Origin: an uncultured Saprospiraceae bacterium
Lineage (GTDB): Bacteria > Bacteroidota > Bacteroidia > Chitinophagales > Saprospiraceae
NCBI GenBank assembly: GCA_938022935.1
Contig: CALIHL010000021.1
Location: 1-64,000, forward strand
Length of the DNA: 64,000 nt
Reading direction: 5' to 3'
Shown here: positions 9,541-19,428 of the stretch, one piece after another
Layout of the letters: each line of letters opens with the position of its first letter
Position numbering within the stretch: position 1 is the stretch's first letter
The notes under the pieces: model-generated
The model's input: only the letters and a program-made list of their open reading frames with translations
Told to the model about the DNA's origin: nothing
Database searches by the model: none
Position numbers and translations under genes: made by a program

Positions 9541-10332
9541 CTAAGCGAAGCTAGGTTGAGGGGCTAAAGTAGGTTTGAGCCTTTTCCAGTCTCTGCAGTC
9601 CCAGCCTAAAAGCTGTTCTGTAATATGGATGTCGGCTTGGACTTCGTTGATGATTTTATTGTAAGAGATAGCAGAGAGCGAATGTTGGTAATTGCCCAAG
9701 TTCTGGGCTGAAGTATCTACTTCGAGATAAGGGACATTTAAAAATTGAAAGATCTGATATAGCATAACTTCAGTGTCATCTCTTAGATCTTCTGATTTGA
9801 TGAAGAGCAGTTGATGAGGATTAAAGTACTGACGTAAATAGTCAATCTGCGTGCTATACCTACTATTGTTCAGATAACCAGTCTCATGGGTTGATTGGTG
9901 CTGAGAAGACATATCTGAAGAGACTATCTCGTCATGGATAGATGCCGTTAAAGATCGATTTTCTGATCCTCGAGATACGGTTTCTTGCCATTGAGAATAT
10001 GCTCTATCTGCGGGGTTACGCAGGACTATGATTAATTTTATATTCGGGTTGTATCTATTTATTCTTGCTATGGCAGCAGGGTGATGTAGATAAGAATTAG
10101 ACACTTCACCACAGATCTGATTCGTATAAACTTTTGGGCAGAGCAGTTCATACGCTGATGGTGCTGGATTTCCTTTTGAGAATAATTCATCTTTGGCAAA
10201 GAAGCCATGATCTTCTTGAGCTATCAACTTGAGTTGTGGGTGTTGCGTCAAAGCATGGTGGACACTCGCATGACCACTGCGCTGTGCGCCCATAACTATG
10301 AAGGAGATTTGTTGCGATTTTTCGTAGTGCAA
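9541..10332 (-). CDS. Sulfotransferase family protein
   Basis: N-terminal MGAQRSGHASVHHALTQHPQL (PAPS 5'-phosphosulfate loop-like), LIIVLRNPADRAYSQWQ, LLFIKSEDLRDD. Confidence 0.85.
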   Translation of the reverse strand: MHYEKSQQISFIVMGAQRSGHASVHHALTQHPQLKLIAQEDHGFFAKDELFSKGNPAPSAYELLCPKVYTNQICGEVSNSYLHHPAAIARINRYNPNIKLIIVLRNPADRAYSQWQETVSRGSENRSLTASIHDEIVSSDMSSQHQSTHETGYLNNSRYSTQIDYLRQYFNPHQLLFIKSEDLRDDTEVMLYQIFQFLNVPYLEVDTSAQNLGNYQHSLSAISYNKIINEVQADIHITEQLLGWDCRDWKRLKPTLAPQPSFA

Positions 10333-10611
10333 TTGTAGCCTATTACATATTAGACTATAATTATATGTATAAAATCACGGAATAGTGCACGATACACATA
10401 TATTTTTTTGTAATGAATGACGATATTTTGTTGATCTCCCATAAGATATGTGTAAAGATTTGACTGATTTTTAATAGTGTGTGGGCACACACCGTTATGA
10501 TAATTTGAGTTTCTTTGTAGAGACAAGAGGTGTTTTGTTAAACACAATGATTAACTTCATAATGGAGAGTCCTAAAGACATGGGATATTCCACTTGATCA
10601 AATCTTAAACG

Positions 10612-12555
10612 ATGACTAAGAATAGTGAGACTAATATTGGAGAGCACCTTAAGTTTTTAATTAAGTCGGTAGAAAAGATACCGGTTAGAATATGGGACAA
10701 CGATGTTAACTGTTCTAAGCACATTGCTAGATCTATTGCTCTTGCGATACGTCAAAAGCAGCAAGAAGGAGAAACAATTGTATTGGGTTTAGCGACGGGG
10801 TCATCTCCTATTAATTTGTATCGCGAGTTGATAAGGTTACACAAAGAAGAGAACTTAAGTTTTCAAAATGTTGTCACGTTCAATCTTGATGAGTACTACC
10901 CGATGGACGCAGATGCTCCTCAGAGTTATTTCAAGTTCATGCATGAGTATTTATTTGACCATGTAGATATTCCTGCTGACAATATTCATATCCCTGATGG
11001 CACACTCGCTTTAGAGGATGTTGCGGGCTACTGTTCTCAGTATGAAAAGAAGATCAAGTCGTATGGCGGGATTGACATCCAAATATTGGGCATCGGGCGA
11101 ACTGGTCACGTGGGATTCAATGAGCCTGGATCATGGTTAGACTCCAAAACTAGATTAGTAAGATTGGATAGTCTAACGATGCGAGATGCGCGTAAGGACT
11201 TCTTTAGAGAAGAAGATGTGCCTTATCGTGCCATTACTATGGGTATCGATACAATCATGAATGCCAAGATGATCTTCTTAATGGCTTGGGGACAGCATAA
11301 GGCTGAGATTGTAAAGCGCTCAGTAGAGGGTGAGATTTCTGCAAGTGTACCTTGTACCTATCTCCAGAAGCATCCAAATGTAAAGTTCTTTGTAGATCAA
11401 GCGGCTTCTGAACAGTTAACAAGAGTTAACACTCCTTGGCTTGTCGGTATGTGCGAATGGTCAGATGACCTTATAGCAAAAGCCGTGATCTGGTTGTCAC
11501 AAAAGATCGATGTGCCACTTTTGAAATTAACTGATGAGCAGTACAATGAAAATGGGCTAAGTGAATTAATTCTAAAATTCAAAAGTGCTTATGATATCAA
11601 TATTAATGTCTTTAATAGATTACAACATACTATAACAGGTTGGCCTGGAGGAAAACCCAATGCTGATGATACCACTAGACCAGAAAGAGCCCAACCGGCT
11701 AAAAAGAGGGTTATCATCTTTAGCCCGCATCCAGACGATGATGTGATCTCTATGGGGGGGACTTTTTTAAGATTGGTAGATCAAGGGCACGATGTTCATG
11801 TTGCCTATCAAACGTCAGGAAATATAGCAGTTCATGATCATGATGCATTGAGGTATGCTGAGTTTTTTAAAGAGTTCTCTGATACATTAGAGTCTGATGG
11901 TGAAGAGATACATAAGGTAGTAAAGAAGATCAATCAATTTTTAGGAAAGAAAACTGCTAAGCAAGTAGATAGTAAAGAAGTAAGAAGTATAAAGGGTCTG
12001 ATTAGAAGAGGAGAGGCAAGAGCAGGAGCTCGGTTTTGTGGTCTCGAAGATGATCATATTCATTTTTTGAATCTTCCTTTTTATGAAACGGGTAAAACAA
12101 GGAAGAACCCTGTTTCTCAAAAGGACATAGATATCCTGAAAGAACTGATAGAAGAAGTGCAGCCTCATCAGATTTATGCAGCGGGGGATCTCGCAGATCC
12201 TCATGGCACACATAGAGTTTGTCTCGATGCAATTCTTGGAGCCCTAGACCAATTAAAAACCAACGCTTGGTTGAAGGACTGTTGGCTTTGGCTATACCGA
12301 GGAGCATGGCACGAATGGACAATTGATGAAATCCAAATGACTGTTCCAATTAGTCCAAAAGAATTATTAAGAAAGCGGAGAGCCATCTTTATGCATCAGT
12401 CTCAAAAGGATAGAGCACCTTTCCCTGGAGAGGATGATCGTGAGTTTTGGGAAAGAGCTGAAGATAGAAATAGAGATACTGCTGAAAAGTATAGAGCACT
12501 TGGATTAGCGGAGTACGAAGCGATGGAGGCTTTCAGAAGATGGGACTTCTTGTAG
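10612..12555 (+). CDS. nagB: Glucosamine-6-phosphate deaminase fused to a PIG-L/LmbE-type deacetylase domain
   Basis: N-term: LGLATGSSPINLYRELIRLHKEENLSFQNVVTFNLDEYYPM, GIGRTGHVGFNEPGS. C-term: FSPHPDDDVISMGGTFLRLVDQGHDVHVAY, DPHGTHRVC. Confidence 0.93.
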   Translation: MTKNSETNIGEHLKFLIKSVEKIPVRIWDNDVNCSKHIARSIALAIRQKQQEGETIVLGLATGSSPINLYRELIRLHKEENLSFQNVVTFNLDEYYPMDADAPQSYFKFMHEYLFDHVDIPADNIHIPDGTLALEDVAGYCSQYEKKIKSYGGIDIQILGIGRTGHVGFNEPGSWLDSKTRLVRLDSLTMRDARKDFFREEDVPYRAITMGIDTIMNAKMIFLMAWGQHKAEIVKRSVEGEISASVPCTYLQKHPNVKFFVDQAASEQLTRVNTPWLVGMCEWSDDLIAKAVIWLSQKIDVPLLKLTDEQYNENGLSELILKFKSAYDININVFNRLQHTITGWPGGKPNADDTTRPERAQPAKKRVIIFSPHPDDDVISMGGTFLRLVDQGHDVHVAYQTSGNIAVHDHDALRYAEFFKEFSDTLESDGEEIHKVVKKINQFLGKKTAKQVDSKEVRSIKGLIRRGEARAGARFCGLEDDHIHFLNLPFYETGKTRKNPVSQKDIDILKELIEEVQPHQIYAAGDLADPHGTHRVCLDAILGALDQLKTNAWLKDCWLWLYRGAWHEWTIDEIQMTVPISPKELLRKRRAIFMHQSQKDRAPFPGEDDREFWERAEDRNRDTAEKYRALGLAEYEAMEAFRRWDFL

Positions 12556-12597
12556 TTATCTTTCTCTATATTCAAGCCTAATAACTAAATAATCAAC

Positions 12598-14367
12598 ATG
12601 GAACTAAGCACACTTGACTGGTCGATAGTCGCGATATACTTTTTGTTTGTTTTGATAACGGGCTTGGTTGTTTCGCGACGAGCGAGTGATTCAGTTTCGG
12701 ATTTCTTTCTTTCTGGAAGAAATATGCCATGGTGGTTATTGGGTGTCTCTATGGTGGCAACTACCTTTTCAGCCGATACGCCGAACTTGGTAGCAGATCT
12801 CGTAAGACAAAATGGTGTCTCCGGTAACTGGGCTTGGTGGGCCTTTCTATTAACAGGCATGCTAACGGTTTTTGTATTTGCGAAGCTATGGCGTCGTTCT
12901 ATGGTGATGACGGATGTTGAGTTTTATGAGCTACGGTATAGCGGCAAGGCGGCTGCATTCTTAAGGGGATTTAGAGCATTATACTTAGGCCTTATCTTCA
13001 ATGTGTTGGTGATGGGCGCGGTTTCTCTTGCTGCAGTGAAGTTTGGAGAGATTGTTCTTGGTTTGGAAGGTTGGATGACTTTATTGATAGCGGGTTCCAT
13101 CACGCTTGCGTATAGTACACTTGGTGGTTTGAAGGCCGTCATTATAACAGATTTTGTACAGTTTATACTGGCGATGATTGGTTCGGTATGGGCGTGTATT
13201 TATATTTTAGGATTAGAGGAGATAGGAGGACTGTCCAACATGCTAGCTCATGCCAATGTGGTAGATAAGACAAGTATGCTTCCCTCATTTGATGATCCTA
13301 ATGTTTGGGTGCCTGTACTTCTTATACCACTTGCTGTGCAATGGTGGGCTTCATACTATCCGGGATCAGAACCTGGAGGCGGCGGCTATATAGCACAGCG
13401 GATGTTCTCTGCCAAAGATGAGAAGAATGCTGTAGGAGCGACTTTGTTATTCAATATAGCTCACTATGCATTAAGACCATGGCCATGGATTCTAATTGCA
13501 TTGGCATCACTTGTTGTCTTCCCAGATCTTGATTCTATAAGAAGTGTCTTTCCTAATCTGTCCGAAGATAAAGTCGGTCATGATGTAGCTTATCCCGCCA
13601 TGTTGACAATGTTGCCTCCGGGGTTACTTGGATTAGTAGCGGCTTCTTTGATTGCAGCTTTTATGTCAACTATGTCAACACAGCTTAATCTTGGTGCCTC
13701 TTACTTAGTTAATGATTTATACAGGAGATTTTTAAAACCTGAGGCTTCAGAAAAAGAATTGGTTCGTGCAGGTCAGTTATTTACAGTGGTGTCAGCCGTC
13801 TTGGGGCTTGGACTTGGATTGATGTTGACCAGTGCTGGTCAAGCATTTGACTTGTTGCTCTTGTTGGGTGCGGGTACGGGACTGATCTATATTCTTAGAT
13901 GGTTTTGGTGGCGGATCAATGCATGGACAGAGATAGTAGCTATGATAGCGTCCATTTTTGTAGCATCATATTTCACTTTTGTAAATGAAGGTTTAGAATC
14001 TTGGGAGAAGATATTATATGGAGCAATTATAACAACTGTAGTGTGGGTCGTTTCAACATACTTAACTCCCCCTACTAATGAAGACACGCTTCGTAATTTT
14101 TACGAAAAGATTGGTCCTGGGGGAAGTGGATGGAACAGTGTTATTAAGTCTGCATCTGAAGATGGGATTCAATTGAAAAAAGCGGATGACCATTTAGGAT
14201 TAGAACTACTCTGTGTCGTAATCGGCATAACGACAGTCTTTTCTGCTTTGTTCGCAACGGGTGCCATCATCTATTCGGATATGGGTCAAGCACTTGGATT
14301 TATAATCTCAACCTTGATTGGATCAGTGATTCTTTTTTTGGCTTGGGGGAAAATGAATAAGGCTTAG
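12598..14367 (+). CDS. Sodium:solute symporter (SSS) family transporter
   Basis: 12+ hydrophobic segments; DFFLSGRNMPWWLLGVSMVATTFSADTPNLV and GGGYIAQRMFSAKDEKNA are typical of SSS family members. Confidence 0.92.
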   Translation: MELSTLDWSIVAIYFLFVLITGLVVSRRASDSVSDFFLSGRNMPWWLLGVSMVATTFSADTPNLVADLVRQNGVSGNWAWWAFLLTGMLTVFVFAKLWRRSMVMTDVEFYELRYSGKAAAFLRGFRALYLGLIFNVLVMGAVSLAAVKFGEIVLGLEGWMTLLIAGSITLAYSTLGGLKAVIITDFVQFILAMIGSVWACIYILGLEEIGGLSNMLAHANVVDKTSMLPSFDDPNVWVPVLLIPLAVQWWASYYPGSEPGGGGYIAQRMFSAKDEKNAVGATLLFNIAHYALRPWPWILIALASLVVFPDLDSIRSVFPNLSEDKVGHDVAYPAMLTMLPPGLLGLVAASLIAAFMSTMSTQLNLGASYLVNDLYRRFLKPEASEKELVRAGQLFTVVSAVLGLGLGLMLTSAGQAFDLLLLLGAGTGLIYILRWFWWRINAWTEIVAMIASIFVASYFTFVNEGLESWEKILYGAIITTVVWVVSTYLTPPTNEDTLRNFYEKIGPGGSGWNSVIKSASEDGIQLKKADDHLGLELLCVVIGITTVFSALFATGAIIYSDMGQALGFIISTLIGSVILFLAWGKMNKA

Positions 14368-15215
14368 CGAAACCTATCAGTTAATTCAAACTGCACTTCA
14401 TCTTGCGGCTTTCTTTGTGCTAGCTGATTAATATCATAAGACAGCACTTGAAGTATTCTTGGATATCCTCCAGTTGTCTGGCACTCTCTCATCAAGATGA
14501 GAGGAAGACCATTAGGCAATAGTTGTATTGTGCCGGTCATCACGGGAGAAGATAGTATCTGAAATGGATCTATATCGAGGGATGGCCCATCAAGTCTATA
14601 TCCCATTCTATCTGATTGATGATTGATAACATAGGTGTTTGAAAGGATAGCCTCTTGTTGTAATTTAGAAAGCTTATGCCATTCTGGTCCAACTGTGCAT
14701 TGTATTTTTTTAGTCCTGTCGATATTTAGAGCGCTCCTTGTTGCAAACTTCTTAAGTGCCAGTGGGGTAGACTTGATACTGATTTTATCTCCTTTCTTTA
14801 TTTGTTCTTTTGTGTATCCTGACAAAGGGCTCTTGCTTCCTAGCAGGGTAGTGGATTCTATGCCTTGAGCAATAGCTATATATAATCTACATCCTTTTGA
14901 CATCGCACCTATAGATAGAATGTCTCCTTTGTTGACTTTGATGACTTGATCAATATAAATGTTCTTATCGCCTAACGTAAGATCGGCAGTTGCTCCTGCC
15001 AGAGCAATATGAGTATTACAATGAAATTGTATTTGATGCCCAGAGAAATATAATTCTAAAATGCCATCATTCATTTTGTTCCCCAGTAGTGAGTTAGCTC
15101 TTGCTAAACTGACCATATCCATAGCTCCAGATACGGGGGTGCCATAGTTTTGATATCCTTCTCTTCCGATATCGACTATACATATGTGGCTTCCTGATCT
15201 AAGTATCTCTATCAT
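14364..15215 (-). CDS. pxpC: 5-oxoprolinase subunit C (biotin-dependent carboxyltransferase-like)
   Basis: DIGREGYQNYGTPVSGAMDMVSLARANSLLGN; position in the pxpABC operon. Confidence 0.9.
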   Translation of the reverse strand: MIEILRSGSHICIVDIGREGYQNYGTPVSGAMDMVSLARANSLLGNKMNDGILELYFSGHQIQFHCNTHIALAGATADLTLGDKNIYIDQVIKVNKGDILSIGAMSKGCRLYIAIAQGIESTTLLGSKSPLSGYTKEQIKKGDKISIKSTPLALKKFATRSALNIDRTKKIQCTVGPEWHKLSKLQQEAILSNTYVINHQSDRMGYRLDGPSLDIDPFQILSSPVMTGTIQLLPNGLPLILMRECQTTGGYPRILQVLSYDINQLAQRKPQDEVQFELTDRFR

Positions 15216-15220
15216 TCTAT

Positions 15221-15901
15221 CTAAATAGACTTAAATTGAATCTTCATGCCAGAAGTAAAATCACAGGGCGGATCGTTAGAAGGGTTGAAGAGTTGATGAT
15301 CTGTTTTTCCGATTATATGCCAGCCTCCTGGGCTATCGCTTGGATAGACGCCTGTCTGCCCAGCTGCGAGTGCTACGGAGCCTGCAGGCACCTTAGTTCT
15401 GGGATTAGATCTTCTTGGTATGCTTAGCTTTTTATCAAGACCGCCTAAGTATAAAAATCCAGGTAAAAAACCTATAAAGTGGATGTCATAGACAGTGTCA
15501 GCATGTAAGGCTATCACTTCTGATTCTGTCAATCCTAAAGTTTCTGCTACAGTTGCTAGGTCAGGTCCAACCGCTCCTCCATAGGTCACTTCTATAATTG
15601 TAATATCCGAGTTTTCATGAGATGTAGCTTTTGTAATGTTTAGTTCTTCAATAATGTCGATTAAACTTTCGTGAGTATTAGTAGAAGTATCGAAGTATAT
15701 CATGATGCTATGATATCCTGGGACGATTTCATTTACGCCAGTGATATCCAAAGAGGTGATAGCCTGGATGTGCGCGTTTATAACTTGTAGCATATCATGA
15801 CTCATCGATGCAGGCCATTCTAACAATAAACTATAAGCACTATACCTAAAATAGTCTATACCTTTTTGACCAGTTATCCAACCTTCACGAAGCAGCGTCA
15901 T
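15221..15901 (-). CDS. pxpB: 5-oxoprolinase subunit B
   Basis: VTYGGAVGPDLATVAETLGLTESEVIALHADTVYDIHFIGFLPGFLYLGGLD...IPRRSNPRTKVPAGSVALAAGQTGVYPSDSPGGWHIIG. Confidence 0.94.
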   Translation of the reverse strand: MTLLREGWITGQKGIDYFRYSAYSLLLEWPASMSHDMLQVINAHIQAITSLDITGVNEIVPGYHSIMIYFDTSTNTHESLIDIIEELNITKATSHENSDITIIEVTYGGAVGPDLATVAETLGLTESEVIALHADTVYDIHFIGFLPGFLYLGGLDKKLSIPRRSNPRTKVPAGSVALAAGQTGVYPSDSPGGWHIIGKTDHQLFNPSNDPPCDFTSGMKIQFKSI

Positions 15902-16622
15902 CTTTGATGTGTTGAAGTATGTCTAAAGCAGATGGGTTGTCGCCATGTATGCAATAAGTGTTGGCTTGTACGGCGACCTTGTTCTTTTGCATGGTATGCA
16001 CAAAGCCGTGTTCGTGCATCAACACTACTTGTTCTTTGGCTCTAGTAGCATCGGTAATAACCGAGCCATCGATGCTTCGAGATGCAAGTGTGAGGTTGTC
16101 ATTGTACTGCCTATCTATAAAAGCTTCATGAAGGACAGTCATGTTGGCACTTTGTGCTTCTTCGTTTAGAAGAGATTGAAATGGTGCATAAAGTGTTAGA
16201 TCAGAAGAGACTTTTTGTATTGCCTTAACAATGGCTCTGGCGGTTGGTCTATCTATAACTGCTTTATTGTAAAGAGCGCCATGCGGTTTAACATGTATCA
16301 GCTGTCCTTTGTTAGTATGTACCATGCCAAGCATAGCACTGACTTGGTAGCGAACGATTTTTTCTAATTCATCTTCAGCGATATCCATCGTTCTTCTTCC
16401 AAATCCTTGCAGGTCCGGATAAGACGGATGAGCTCCAATCTCGATGCCATGTGCTATGGCTAACTTTATAGTTTTATCTATGACAACAGGATCGCCCGCA
16501 TGAAACCCGCAAGCGATATTGCAAGCACTTATGTAAGGCATGAGCGCTTCATCATCAACTAGTTGATAACGGCCATATGACTCACCCATGTCACAGTTGA
16601 TATGGATCTTTTTATCACTCAT
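15885..16622 (-). CDS. pxpA: 5-oxoprolinase subunit A (LamB/YcsF family)
   Basis: INCDMGESYGRYQLVDDEALMPYISACNIACGFHAGDP. ATG at 16622 overlaps the upstream VOC stop (ATGA); the ORF track start at 16667 is upstream of this. Confidence 0.94.
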   Translation of the reverse strand: MSDKKIHINCDMGESYGRYQLVDDEALMPYISACNIACGFHAGDPVVIDKTIKLAIAHGIEIGAHPSYPDLQGFGRRTMDIAEDELEKIVRYQVSAMLGMVHTNKGQLIHVKPHGALYNKAVIDRPTARAIVKAIQKVSSDLTLYAPFQSLLNEEAQSANMTVLHEAFIDRQYNDNLTLASRSIDGSVITDATRAKEQVVLMHEHGFVHTMQKNKVAVQANTYCIHGDNPSALDILQHIKDDAAS

Positions 16623-17035
16623 ACATTGGGTTTGTTGTTCCAAGGATTCATATCTCCAAAACTCCATAGATATCCTTCTGGATCACGACAAGTATATCCA
16701 GATCCATGTGGCTCTTTTTTTAAAGGAAGTACTATCTCTGCTCCCTTGTTTTTTACTTTTTTATAATGATCATCCAAATCATTTACAAAGATGTAAGCGC
16801 TCTGCGTATTATAATTATCTATCTCTGAAGGGATACAAGTGAGTTCATCAAACGGACCTTTGCGTGATGTGCCAATCATGATCATACCGTTGCCAAAAGT
16901 TAACTCAGCATGATGTACGATGTCATCGCTTTCGAACACTACGTGCTTTTCAAATCCTAAAACATCACAAAGCCATTCGATTGCTTTGTGTGCATCCTTG
17001 TATCGAAAAGCAGGTATAATATTGGCAGTAGACAT
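16619..17035 (-). CDS. VOC/glyoxalase family protein
   Basis: IIPAFRYKDAHKAIEWLCDVLGFEKHVVFESDD...AELTFGNGMIMIG...GSGYTCRDPEGYLWSFG. Confidence 0.9.
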   Translation of the reverse strand: MSTANIIPAFRYKDAHKAIEWLCDVLGFEKHVVFESDDIVHHAELTFGNGMIMIGTSRKGPFDELTCIPSEIDNYNTQSAYIFVNDLDDHYKKVKNKGAEIVLPLKKEPHGSGYTCRDPEGYLWSFGDMNPWNNKPNV

Positions 17036-17155
17036 CTATTGTTTTCAAGATTGATGGCAAGATACTAAGTTAGGATTATATCAAGGGTTTGCTGTTCGAT
17101 GGTAAGGTTGGACAACCGTTCACTTGTCAGATGCATCTTAGTTATAAACTTATGT

Positions 17156-17650
17156 ATGAGAGAGCGACTCAATCCTACGATTAACGCTGGCTCAATGGCG
17201 GATATCGCATTTTTACTTCTTCTATTCTTTCTTGTGGCAACGTCAATAGAAAATCCCATTGGCATCAGAGTGGTGTTGCCAAAGTATAGTGAGACGTCAG
17301 TTCAGATAGATGAAAGCCGAGTGCTCACAGTCCAGTTGAACAAACTCGATGAAGTATCAGTAGAGGGAGCGTATGTTGTCATAGAAAGTATTTCTGAAAA
17401 GGTAAGTGAACATATCAATCACCGCTTGTCTATAGGTCAGCAACCTATACTTTCTTTAGTTACTGATACCAGCGCGACTTATGCTACCTATATCGCAGTT
17501 TATGATGAGATCAAATCAGCATATCACGTCTTGAGAGACCAAGCTGCTATGTCTCGCTATGCTACCGACTTTGACAGACTTGATGAGGAGGATAGGAAGA
17601 GTATAAAGGAGATGATACCGATGATCATCTCTGAATCCGACCATTACTAA
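17156..17650 (+). CDS. ExbD/TolR-family biopolymer transport protein
   Basis: MRERLNPTINAGSMADIAFLLLLFFLVATSIENPIGIRVVLP: N-terminal TM helix with Asp, as in ExbD/TolR. The ATG at 17156 is more plausible than 17099. Confidence 0.82.
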   Translation: MRERLNPTINAGSMADIAFLLLLFFLVATSIENPIGIRVVLPKYSETSVQIDESRVLTVQLNKLDEVSVEGAYVVIESISEKVSEHINHRLSIGQQPILSLVTDTSATYATYIAVYDEIKSAYHVLRDQAAMSRYATDFDRLDEEDRKSIKEMIPMIISESDHY

Positions 17651-17753
17651 TTGGGAATTAGCTTATTCTCAAAAAGTCGCTGCGTAATTTCTTGATTATC
17701 GTGTTAACAATAAGTATAACAGATAATTACGTATAACAATAATAATTAATATG

Positions 17754-17761
17754 TATATTTG
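17754..17761 (+). promoter_or_regulatory. Possible Bacteroidota -7 element (TAnnTTTG) upstream of the metalloprotease gene
   Basis: TATATTTG about 40 bp upstream of the ATG at 17802; no clear -33 TTG box found. Confidence 0.35.
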
Positions 17762-17801
17762 AATTTACCCCCAAAACAGTATCTCAATAGTGTAGGTACT
17801 C

Positions 17802-19343
17802 ATGAAAATAACGACGCTAATCGTCTTGTTCTTGGCCATGCTGTCTTATGACATGCTGGGGCAGACTGTCGTATCGACTGAGTATATCAAGCTTCTTTCC
17901 ACTACAAACAACAATACTTATAAGGTCCATGACCATGTCAAGGATGATCTATACTTAAGGCGTCCTGCAAGCTTTGAGACGCTTATACCGACTGATGGAT
18001 CTATGGTGCCTCAATCATTTGAGAGAGTGGATGTGTTTGCTCAAGATGCTAAAGCTGCAACGGCAAGTGGAGCCTCTTTTAGCATAAAAAATCACCACAT
18101 ATCATATAGATCAAAAGGATCAATGATGAGTATCCTTACTATTGATGCTAATGAGGTGCGACTAAATTGTCATCATAACGCAACTGATTACATACTCGAA
18201 GAAGGGGCTTCTGTGGATAGAATACTGAGTACAGTCGCAGAGCGTGATCCCCATGAAGTGGGTTGTGCTACATCGGATAATGATGCATCGACTTTCGTCA
18301 AATTAAGAGACAACTATAAGATCTCCGAAGCGATGGACTTGCGCTTATCCCTTCATATAGATTATCAACTTTACTTGGACAATGGCTCTGAGGTACAAGC
18401 CACTATTGCATGGGTTAATGACTTGTTCTCACAAGTGGCTACTCTATTTGCAGTGCATAACATTAATCTTCAGATCTCCGAACTGTTGATATGGGATATA
18501 CCAGATCCTTATCAGAATATCCCTGGTCTCAATGAAGTCCTGCCTGCTTTTGGCGAAGAAGTGAAAGATAACTTCATCGGAGATGTGGCTCAATTGCTAA
18601 CAGGTAGGTCGATAGGTGGAGGAAAGGCCAATCTTGATAAACTATGCCAACCATATCAGCCGCTCGATCATTCTGGTCCTTATGCAGTTTCGGCGAGTAT
18701 AGATATTGACGATACTCAATCAACGTCGTATTCATTTAGCACATATGTTACTGCTCATGAGATCGGCCATGTCGTCGGCTCTCCTCATACTCATGCGTGT
18801 GCTTGGGGCCCAACTCATGATACTTCATTGGATAATTGTTTTGCTCCTGAAGGCAGTTGCTCTTTAGGCCCTGCTACTAACAATGGTGGTTCTATCATGA
18901 GCTATTGTTTTCTCAATCCCCATATTGGTATCAATTATGATCATGGATTTGGTGAAGAGCCAGGCGCCTTGATGTATGCAAAAATCTACAACTCAAGTTG
19001 TAATGACTGTTTGGTCGGGCAAGCTTGCGATGATGGTGACAGCTGTACGATGGATGATCAGCTGGATGCATACTGTAACTGTGTAGGGGTGTTTTTAGAT
19101 CATAACATGAATAACATTTGTGATCTGACAGAGCCATGCAAACCAATCGTCAATGCAGATACGATTAGTAACACGCCTATTGCTGTATTGGCTAGTAATA
19201 TGATAAAGTCTTCCACTAATGTAAATGATATCAACACTTTTAGCTCAGGACAGGCAGCTGAATTCTACCCTGGCTTTCAAGTCGATAACAATAAGATCTT
19301 TCAAGTTTACAACAGCGGCTGTGTTGAATCAGGCAACCCTTAG
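17802..19343 (+). CDS. Secreted reprolysin-like (M12-type) zinc metalloprotease
   Basis: Signal peptide MKITTLIVLFLAMLSYDMLGQ; TAHEIGHVVGSPHTHACAW matches HExxHxxGxxH; Cys-rich C-terminal part. Confidence 0.9.
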   Translation: MKITTLIVLFLAMLSYDMLGQTVVSTEYIKLLSTTNNNTYKVHDHVKDDLYLRRPASFETLIPTDGSMVPQSFERVDVFAQDAKAATASGASFSIKNHHISYRSKGSMMSILTIDANEVRLNCHHNATDYILEEGASVDRILSTVAERDPHEVGCATSDNDASTFVKLRDNYKISEAMDLRLSLHIDYQLYLDNGSEVQATIAWVNDLFSQVATLFAVHNINLQISELLIWDIPDPYQNIPGLNEVLPAFGEEVKDNFIGDVAQLLTGRSIGGGKANLDKLCQPYQPLDHSGPYAVSASIDIDDTQSTSYSFSTYVTAHEIGHVVGSPHTHACAWGPTHDTSLDNCFAPEGSCSLGPATNNGGSIMSYCFLNPHIGINYDHGFGEEPGALMYAKIYNSSCNDCLVGQACDDGDSCTMDDQLDAYCNCVGVFLDHNMNNICDLTEPCKPIVNADTISNTPIAVLASNMIKSSTNVNDINTFSSGQAAEFYPGFQVDNNKIFQVYNSGCVESGNP

Positions 19344-19428
19344 CCCGTCGGAATTATTAAATATTCTGATTTACTTTTAGTTATAGCTTGTGACCTTAAG
19401 TTGAGTTTTGTTTATTTTGTTGGACTCT

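Noticed and set aside
10350-10547. 65-aa minus-strand ORF
   Set aside because: AT-rich intergenic sequence between divergent genes; no protein-like pattern
11397-12386. Several minus-strand ORFs opposite nagB
   Set aside because: Antisense to strongly supported NagB-LmbE coding sequence; no domain evidence
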